A DNA stretch of 13,044 nucleotides, taken from the NCBI GenBank assembly GCA_002005505.1, contig MVGU01001575.1, forward strand, positions 65,001 through 78,044. The letters run 5' to 3'. The position numbers were made by a program, and so were the translations under genes. This document shows positions 1 to 7,131 of this stretch, piece by piece; position 1 is the first letter of the stretch; every line of letters starts with the position of its first letter. This DNA is from Botryococcus braunii. Its lineage: Eukaryota > Chlorophyta > Trebouxiophyceae. Under the pieces are notes generated by a model. That model saw only the letters and a list, made by a program, of their open reading frames with translations, did not search any database and was not told the origin of the DNA.

Positions 1-514
1 CTTTTTCTAAGATGGCCATGGGGAGTATTGGTGGTGCTTACATAATCTCGTCTCCGCGTGTGCCGGGTCATGCACACTTTTTTTTTTATAAGTACCAATG
101 GTACAGGAAAACATTCCCCAACCTAGGGGTGACAGACTGTCACTGACAGTGTAGGGCTCTCGCGCCCATCTTCCTGTTTCTGTTTCACAACAAGGACGCT
201 CCTTCCGGCTTCTTGTAAAGATCGGCAGAGCACTTGCTTTCGGTCCTCTTTTGTAGTGTGCATATAGCGAAAGTCGACGGCAATGTCTTTGTCGTGTTGC
301 AATCTGTAATAAACTAGTCAACTGCTTATGGGGGCTTCCTTTTGCTCACTTAAGGTATGTGTCAAAGTGAAAGCGCAATGCCCTTGATGTCTGCCCTGGC
401 TTCGATCTCCTCTACCGCTCTGTCTCTCGGTCGAAGTTTACAGTCCATGGTTGAGTGGCCTCCCCAAGCTGCTACTTATAATGCTCCATGCCATGAAGTT
501 TTGATTCAGAATAG
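1..514. other. Left edge, no gene recognised
   Basis: I see no recognisable coding domain here. A minus-strand open frame covers roughly 7-321, but its translation has no familiar motif and is of a length expected by chance. There is a T-rich run near 78-88 and a TATA-like stretch (CTTATAATG) around 474-482, about 190 nt before the first ATG of the F-box frame. That could belong to a promoter, but one AT-rich word is weak evidence. In-frame stops just before 515 bound the F-box frame on its left. Confidence 0.3.
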
Positions 515-667
515 TATCGTTATTATTTAAGGCAACGGAGTGTGGACAAGGTGACAAAGGAGTCAGGGTGCGGCGTAGAAGAGCATAAAGTGGTTAAAGA
601 TAGGTCAGTCAGTAGCAAAGAGCTCGACCAAGGCTCGTCCAGAAGCTTGGAACGCCGCATATACAGT

Positions 668-871
668 ATGGACATTCCAAAAGACGCGTGGACGGCAATC
701 CTGTCATGCCTTGGCGTCAGAGCACTCCTTTTGGAGTCATCGGCAGTGTGCCGTTCGTGGAATGAATTGTCCAAAAGTGATCTGATCTGGGCCACCAGAC
801 TTCCCTCTGAATTTCAAAGGCGAGCCACACTCCTGTTCATGCTCGATCCTTACAGTTTAACTGGAAACTGA
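668..871 (+). CDS. F-box domain protein, N-terminal exon or fragment
   Basis: F-box proteins bind SKP1 through this motif and recruit substrates to SCF ubiquitin ligases in the cytosol or nucleus. From the ATG at 668 the frame gives 67 residues. It begins MDIPKDAWTAILSCL, continues with VCRSWNEL, and ends the motif with DLIWATRLPSEF. This follows the F-box pattern of a proline near the start, hydrophobic helices, a V-C-R-x-W core and a late tryptophan. The frame stays open upstream to 515, adding a charged, Ser-rich stretch without an ATG, and a TTATTTAAG acceptor-like site ends near 531, so an earlier exon could supply the start. The frame stops at 871, right after the domain. No substrate-binding domain (PP2, LRR, Kelch) is seen, and F-box proteins are usually several hundred residues, so this is either one exon of a spliced gene or a relic. 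The F-box call is reasonable; gene completeness is not established. Confidence 0.5.
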   Translation: MDIPKDAWTAILSCLGVRALLLESSAVCRSWNELSKSDLIWATRLPSEFQRRATLLFMLDPYSLTGN

Positions 872-2172
<1,301 letters not shown>

Positions 2173-3184
2173 TGGTTGGCTGGGTGGGTGGGAGGAGGGA
2201 AGCAGATGCAGGAGATTTTCTTGGAAACCTGACTGCCCTCCTGAAAGAATGGGCGGCATACAGGCAGTGGACCTGGTTGGCCACTTGAAAGGATTAGGGC
2301 TCAGCCGAGCAGCGAGCGAGCATGTGCTGGACTCTGGCTTCTCCCTGCACCTCACCCTCTGGTATTTCCCAGCTGCCAGCTACCTAGGCTCTAGGAGTTC
2401 CCATTCCTCATCAAGTATGAATCCAGCCTGCAACCATTTTTACAGTTTCCTACGCCTCACTGTCCATTCAACCACCCAATTGGTTCTAGACCAGATCCAG
2501 CCTGGCTGAGTTGACCGTCACCAGCTGTCCCACCCATTCCGACTTTCGCCCCACCAACTCAGACTCCACCCTGCCTGTACCTGGGAAAGTGGTACTCCCC
2601 CTGCATTCCACAACATGGCATTCCCTGCTATGCATAATTCTTCATCCTGCGGTGCTCCCGCTGCATTTTTCACATGTAGCTTGCCATCTGATCGCCACCA
2701 GAATGCAGGGCGGGCAGGCAGGTATGGGTTTCTCCAGTGCAACGGCGCTGGTTAAAATCTAGCTCTTGTGATCCTCACTCTGCATGGACCCTTACTGTTT
2801 GCTGGGTCTTAGTTAGCCTTACACCTGCCCATGTTGCATGTCTGGCCTTGCCTGCTCAGTCACCTTGGGGCCCCTTTGACTTCATTCGTACAGCATACTA
2901 ACCTTGACTGCAATGCTTAATCAACAGATGTAGATAGAACACGATATTATGCAAAGCACTGCCATTTTCCCGCACAGATGCTCAGATAGATCTTGGCTTG
3001 ATCTCTTAGTGGATTCTAGTGTGCAAGAGTGTCGAATGTGCAAGGGTGGCTTGTTGAACTGCAAGGAAGTGCCCAACTGAGTGCTGTGTCTCTGACTGCA
3101 TCTGTGCAAGAAACTGTTCGGTTATCTCGTTGGTTTTGCTTGACACATTAAAAGAAGGCATTGCTGTTGCATGATGACACATAC
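2173..3184. other. Intergenic or intronic DNA, nothing recognised
   Basis: About 1 kb of non-repetitive sequence of moderate GC. Open frames on both strands are short and have no recognisable motif. The plus frame that continues out of the microsatellite to 2509 owes its length to the repeat. I found no RNA gene, mobile-element end or regulatory site I could defend. Confidence 0.3.
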
Positions 3185-3253
3185 CTGTTGCCAAAATCTG
3201 CTTTCCAAATACAAAATCTTTTGTGCAACCACAAGGCTGTGGATTTTCAAAGC
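3185..3253 (-). other. Candidate 69-nt minus-strand exon
   Basis: Read on the minus strand, this segment follows a pyrimidine-rich acceptor (CTCCTTCCAAG) and is followed by a donor (ACAG|GTATGT). Its length is a multiple of three, the frame between is open, and it encodes a peptide containing NPQPCGCTKDFVFGKQ. I do not recognise the family. Both splice signals are good, but a single 69-nt segment can satisfy them by chance, and no partner exon was identified on this strand. Confidence 0.2.
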
Positions 3254-3402
3254 CTTGGAAGGAGATTGCATTAAGGGGTATGTTCAGTGTTGAGGGCATG
3301 ATGCTGAGGTGAGAGGTCGCATGGTCTGAGACAGTGATTAGACTGTACTCCCTACCAAACCGCTTTCCCTATTGTTAAATGCATACAAAGCACCACTTTC
3401 AG

Positions 3403-3563
3403 AGTTTGCGGCGGACTATTGTTCCCTTTGGAGAGGGCAAGGGCTGAGACCTGGAAATGGGTTGCCCATCGGAGAAGGACAGCGACTCGTGGGGATAAGG
3501 AAGGGGAGGCCATGGTGCTGCTGACCCTGGACAATGCTGAGAGGGAAATTCCTCGGTGTAATG
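3403..3563 (+). other. Candidate exon encoding a charged peptide
   Basis: The segment follows CACCACTTTCAG and is followed by ATG|GTAAGG, both near consensus for a GT-AG intron. Frame 2 is open across it and encodes a peptide with ERARAETWKWVAHRRRTATR and later MVLLTLDNAEREIP. Codon usage looks coding-like, but I recognise no domain. It starts in phase 2 and ends in phase 1, which matches the entry phase of the candidate exon at 4286-4550, so the two could belong to one plus-strand gene whose intron carries the TG arrays. This is inference; no transcript is available. Confidence 0.3.
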
Positions 3564-3707
3564 GTAAGGGTTCTTCCTTCAAATTACTTTTCTAAGGCAT
3601 TTGTTGCAGATCTCTGCATCTGCTGGGGTTGATTCATCTGTCTATATGCCACGGTCTGGATGTTGCCATGAGTGCTTGGAAATGTTTCAAATGTGTGACC
3701 TATTGTC

Positions 3708-3776
3708 CTGCCCCCCCCCCTCTCTCTCCCTCCCCCTCTCTCACCCCCTCCCTCCCTTCCTTCCCCTCCCCCTCGC
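3708..3776. repeat. C-rich polypyrimidine tract
   Basis: A run of pyrimidines with a C10-type start and mixed CCCT/CTCT units, broken only by a single A near the middle. It is low complexity and lies just left of the TG/CG arrays. Open frames through it give Pro/Ser/Leu repeats only. Confidence 0.9.
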
Positions 3777-3810
3777 TGTGCAGTTTTACACATATGGGTG
3801 CTCTGTGTGA

Positions 3811-3818
3811 GCGCGCGC

Positions 3819-3889
<71 letters not shown>

Positions 3890-4000
3890 GGGGTGGGGGT
3901 GTTGCATGGGAGTGTGCACGCTGTGCTCACGTTGTGTGTATGTGTTTGTGATGATGTGTATGCAAGTGTGTCTGCGTGCACGAGCTGTGCATCGCGCGCG

Positions 4001-4090
<90 letters not shown>

Positions 4091-4201
4091 GGGGTGGGGT
4101 GGTTGCATGGGAGTGTGCACGCCGTGCTCACGTTGTGTGTATGTGTTTGTGATGATGTGTATGCAAGTGTGTCTGCGTGCACGAGCTGTGCATCGCGCGC
4201 G

Positions 4202-4241
<40 letters not shown>

Positions 4242-4262
4242 CGCGCGCGCGCGCGTGCATGC
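3811..4262. repeat. Three TG/CG arrays with a 201-bp tandem duplication
   Basis: Alternating purine-pyrimidine blocks lie at 3811-3886, 3993-4087 and 4194-4262; the last ends in a CG run of about 23 bp (4233-4255). Between the arrays a non-microsatellite segment of about 118 bp is present twice (3886-4003 and 4087-4204), exactly 201 bp apart, with only about three substitutions between copies. The unit therefore includes one spacer and one TG array, and was duplicated recently. Such alternating DNA can adopt Z-form under negative supercoiling. No coding function is supported. Confidence 0.95.
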
Positions 4263-4285
4263 TTGGTCATTCTCAACACCTTCAG

Positions 4286-4550
4286 TAATCACAAGTCAGG
4301 AAGGCAGGTGCTGCACAGCTCGTCCAGCAGGAGCGCGCGATGGGGAGGCCTGGATTCACGACTGGAGGCAGGATGCCATTGCGCACGTCAGTCGAGAGCT
4401 GTTTTCTTTGGATCAGGAATGGAGGCAGATTCATCTGCACCTGTCTGCACTGGAGAAGGGTTCTCGTCGAGCCACTGTGGTGCTACGCGGGCGGGACACC
4501 AATGATCGGCGTGGAAACTATGGTCCCAAGTTTATGGCCCCGCAACTTAG
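4286..4550 (+). other. Candidate exon, unrecognised helical peptide
   Basis: Frame 1 is open and includes DGEAWIHDWRQDAIAHVSRE and then LFSLDQEWRQIHLHLSALEK, an amphipathic, probably alpha-helical stretch. The left end follows CAACACCTTCAG; the right end could use TTAG|GTTCAA. It would enter in phase 1, compatible with 3403-3563, and leave in phase 2, which does not fit the phase-0 start of 5029-5211. Frames 2 and 3 are also open over much of this GC-rich stretch, which weakens the argument from openness. I recognise no family. Confidence 0.25.
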
Positions 4551-4749
4551 GTTCAATAGCTCGTGAGACGAGTCTTCAATGGATTTCCACTAAAACGCTC
4601 AATTTATTGACTAATGTACAGCACCAAGCTCGTGGCATGGGTCTTCGACAGAGGCCTGCGCTGATACGTATGTTCTTACATACGTAACTGCTAGCGGACA
4701 GTACCGGTTAGCTGTGCGTTTTGGGACCAGTCTTCTGTGGTGCTGAACA

Positions 4750-4838
<89 letters not shown>

Positions 4839-4848
4839 CGCACACATG
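4750..4848. repeat. (TG)n-(CG)n-(CA)n alternating array
   Basis: About 80 bp of TG (4751-4830) passes into CG (4831-4840) and then CA, giving 99 bp of unbroken alternating purine-pyrimidine sequence. Predicted products would be Cys-Val or Thr-His repeats and are not real proteins. Confidence 0.95.
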
Positions 4849-5028
4849 AATGTGCATGCGTGTGGATACATGGGCTGAAGTGCAGTCCTGAATGTGGGGC
4901 CTTAGCAGCGGAACCTTGGCTGCACATTGGCTGAAGTCCGGTTCCTCTGCTTGTGTGACAAGTCTGGATTCTGATGGGGGCCGTGGTTGCGCGATTGTTT
5001 ACATTGTACATTGCTTTTGTCGCTGCAG

Positions 5029-5211
5029 GCTGGGCGAGGTAGTATGTGTCCGTTGCCATTGCAGAAGCGAAGCCGTTTGGCTGATAGAGTTGCGTGGCTA
5101 GATAGTGTAGGAAACCGAGCACATCAGCGGATGATCCATACAATACAAATATCCAGCGAGGATATGCTACATGTAAGGGAATATGCTCTATTCTCCGAAA
5201 CGCACTTTTAA
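5029..5211 (+). other. Candidate exon, possibly terminal
   Basis: A strong acceptor (TTGCTTTTGTCGCTGCAG) ends at 5028. Frame 1 is then open for 60 codons to a TAA at 5209-5211, including KRSRLADRVAWLDSVGNRAH and then QRMIHTIQISSEDML. An internal donor-like CAT|GTAAGG at 5172/5173 offers an alternative end. The peptide looks coding-like, but I cannot place it in a family. It could be the last exon of the gene suggested by 3403-3563 and 4286-4550, although the phase with 4286-4550 does not match directly. Confidence 0.3.
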
Positions 5212-5350
5212 GTGTTGCATCGGGGAGAGGTACATTTTAAGGGTTGCAGTACAGAAAAGGAATGAGTTGCGTTAAGGTGCGCAAGAAGTCAATATTTCAC
5301 TTCCTCCTCCTCCACCCCCTACCTCTTGCGGCTCACGCGCTCTCTCTCGA

Positions 5351-5677
<327 letters not shown>

Positions 5678-5678
<1 letters not shown>

Positions 5679-6047
5679 CATGTTTCACCCGTCACAGCTG
5701 CCCATGGCCCCTGGCTTCCACGTACCGGCACGTAGGATACGTGGTTTGCGTTTAGGATATGCTTATTTATGTTTACTAGCTGCTTTGTAAAAGCCCAAAG
5801 GCAGTAGGATGCGGGCTTGCCATCACAACCAACGTGTATAAAGTCAACTATGTCAGCACATGAACGAGTGAGAAGCAAGACCATCACTGGTTGCTGGAAG
5901 CAGGACACTGTGTCCTGAAAAGCAGTTGAGTACTCCGCACGTTTGATTCCTAATTAGGTTTTTATGAAACCTACTTTCAATATAAAACATGTCGAAGAGA
6001 TGGCCATCGCTTTTGGACACTACCACGACTGACGTGAAATTCCAGAT
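5678..6047. other. Left flank of the retrotransposon
   Basis: This is unique DNA with no recognisable gene. A small perfect inverted repeat (TAGGTTT, 5-nt loop, AAACCTA) lies at 5955-5973. The five bases before the LTR are CAGAT (6043-6047) and would form the left target-site duplication. The right flank is outside the window, so this cannot be confirmed. Confidence 0.4.
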
Positions 6048-6250
6048 TGTTGAGTTCTGAACATTATTATTGAATGCCTTGTGCTTTAAGTGATCTTCAT
6101 GTGTGCACTATTAGGATATGGGTCCATTGAGAACATAAGGTACCTTGAGACACGGCAGATTCTGGACGTTTTCGAACATAAGGTACAATCCTATCTAGAT
6201 CACACGTTTGTCGGATGAACTCTTAAGGCTGCCCCACCGGAGTGAATACC

Positions 6251-6385
6251 AACTGGTTGTGAAAGATGCTGGGCATCACCAGATGCTAGTCTTGTCCGAC
6301 AGTTGTGTGTGGCACTCAGCAGACAGTCGTACGGACTGTAGCTGGAGTAACTTCGTCTATTGACGACCTGTCTGCTTTGTACAGG
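6251..6385 (+). repeat. LTR internal duplication, copy 1
   Basis: Identical over 135 bp to 6579-6713 (offset 328 bp) and repeated again in the 3' LTR, where copy 1 lacks one G in a GGG run. It carries small dyads: GATGC/GCATC/GATGC at 6265-6286, and ACAGTC-loop-GACTGT at 6323-6339. The copy ends in TTTGTACAG|GTACGG, which resembles a splice donor. Confidence 0.95.
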
Positions 6386-6578
6386 TACGGTGCGGCAGTG
6401 TGTGTTGTATCATTGTTGCTATTGTGAGAGTGAACAAGCTTAGTGTACCCTGTAGTCACTCAAACAGATAAGGGACAGTGACTTCAGGGAGTATAGGCAT
6501 GTACTTGAACGTAGCCGTCTAGAGCCTTATCTAGTGATTGCTTGATCGGTGCTTGTGTACAAGATAATGATGTAACGG

Positions 6579-6713
6579 AACTGGTTGTGAAAGATGCTGG
6601 GCATCACCAGATGCTAGTCTTGTCCGACAGTTGTGTGTGGCACTCAGCAGACAGTCGTACGGACTGTAGCTGGAGTAACTTCGTCTATTGACGACCTGTC
6701 TGCTTTGTACAGG
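6579..6713 (+). repeat. LTR internal duplication, copy 2
   Basis: Second exact copy of 6251-6385, separated from it by a 193-bp spacer. It ends TTTGTACAG|GGAAAG, which resembles a splice acceptor with a weak pyrimidine tract. It lies only 28 nt from the LTR end, so it falls in the presumed U5 or R region. Confidence 0.95.
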
Positions 6714-6725
6714 GAAAGCCGATTG

Positions 6726-6750
6726 CCCATAACCTTTCACAGGTTATGGG
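6726..6750 (+). other. U5/PBS hairpin
   Basis: CCCATAACCT (6726-6735) and AGGTTATGGG (6741-6750) are perfect reverse complements with a 5-nt loop (TTCAC). The right arm is the start of the primer-binding site. The left arm reproduces, in sense, the anticodon-loop sequence of initiator tRNA-Met. In genomic RNA this hairpin would compete with the tRNA primer. Confidence 0.85.
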
Positions 6751-6755
6751 CCCAC
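6742..6755 (+). other. Primer-binding site for half initiator tRNA-Met
   Basis: GGTTATGGGCCCAC starts directly after the LTR. Its reverse complement, GTGGGCCCATAACC, matches the anticodon stem-loop of eukaryotic initiator tRNA-Met (from my knowledge of the tRNA, not a search). The common plant Copia site TGGTATCAGAGC, complementary to the tRNA 3' end, is absent here. Priming from an internal tRNA cleavage product is known for Drosophila copia and related elements. Confidence 0.85.
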
Positions 6756-7131
6756 GCCCTTCCAGCTGAGCCAAGTAAAAGCAGGAGTGAAGGTCGTCTA
6801 CGGATGGGTCAGACGTAAGCGTCAACAAAGGAGCTCGAGCATGGCGCAGCGGCGCAAGGGAACTCGAGTGTACCAGGACCATTATCTTACTCACAGTTTA
6901 CCTTTCTGGGAAATTCATAATTGAAGTTTTAGCTGTGCTTTATCATTCATAGACGTTGTCTAGAAGCACTGAGTGAGTCGGGCCGGACTCCGGCGCAAAC
7001 TTCTGAGGGGAACATATCTGCTACTACTGTGCAAGACTGGCTGGTAAATTTCCATGACATGGAGGGAATTGTAGGGTATTGCTGCATTCCAGAAGTTTAT
7101 GAGTAAGTTTGGCTGGTGAAGTGACAATAGT
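6756..7131 (+). other. Retrotransposon 5' leader
   Basis: About 376 nt between the primer-binding site and the Gag ATG, with no long open frame. It would be expected to hold packaging and dimerisation signals, but I cannot identify them. An 11-nt match to the D-arm of initiator tRNA-Met (TGGCGCAGCGG) occurs in sense at 6842-6852, flanked by CTCGAG words at 6833 and 6863. Confidence 0.6.

Larger units (their letters stand above)
6048..6741 (+). repeat. 5' LTR
   Basis: 694 bp, starting TGTTGAG and ending TTTCACA (5'-TG...CA-3'). The left end is fixed by comparison with 12358 onward. The right end is fixed by the adjacent primer-binding site. The LTR should contain the promoter and the poly(A) signals. 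I see no convincing TATA box or AATAAA, so U3/R/U5 borders are not assigned. It contains a 135-bp exact direct duplication (6251-6385 and 6579-6713). It also has a repeated GAACATAAGGTAC word at 6131 and 6174, the first of which includes the palindrome AAGGTACCTT (6137-6146). Confidence 0.96.

Noticed and set aside
7..321. Minus-strand 104-codon frame
   Set aside because: No recognisable motif and a chance-compatible length.
3584..4505. Frames of about 180-235 residues across the TG/CG arrays
   Set aside because: Their length comes from dinucleotide repeats; only the non-repeat part at 4286-4550 was kept as a weak exon candidate.
5955..5973. Small inverted repeat in the left flank as a terminator or MITE end
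   Set aside because: 7-bp arms with no target duplication or second end; chance level.
6251..6713. CRISPR-like or satellite array in the LTR
   Set aside because: Only two copies, 135 bp long with one 193-bp spacer, in a eukaryotic LTR: a simple duplication.
6726..6755. A tRNA gene or tRNA-derived SINE
   Set aside because: Only the anticodon-loop words match; there is no acceptor stem, TPsiC box or B-box.
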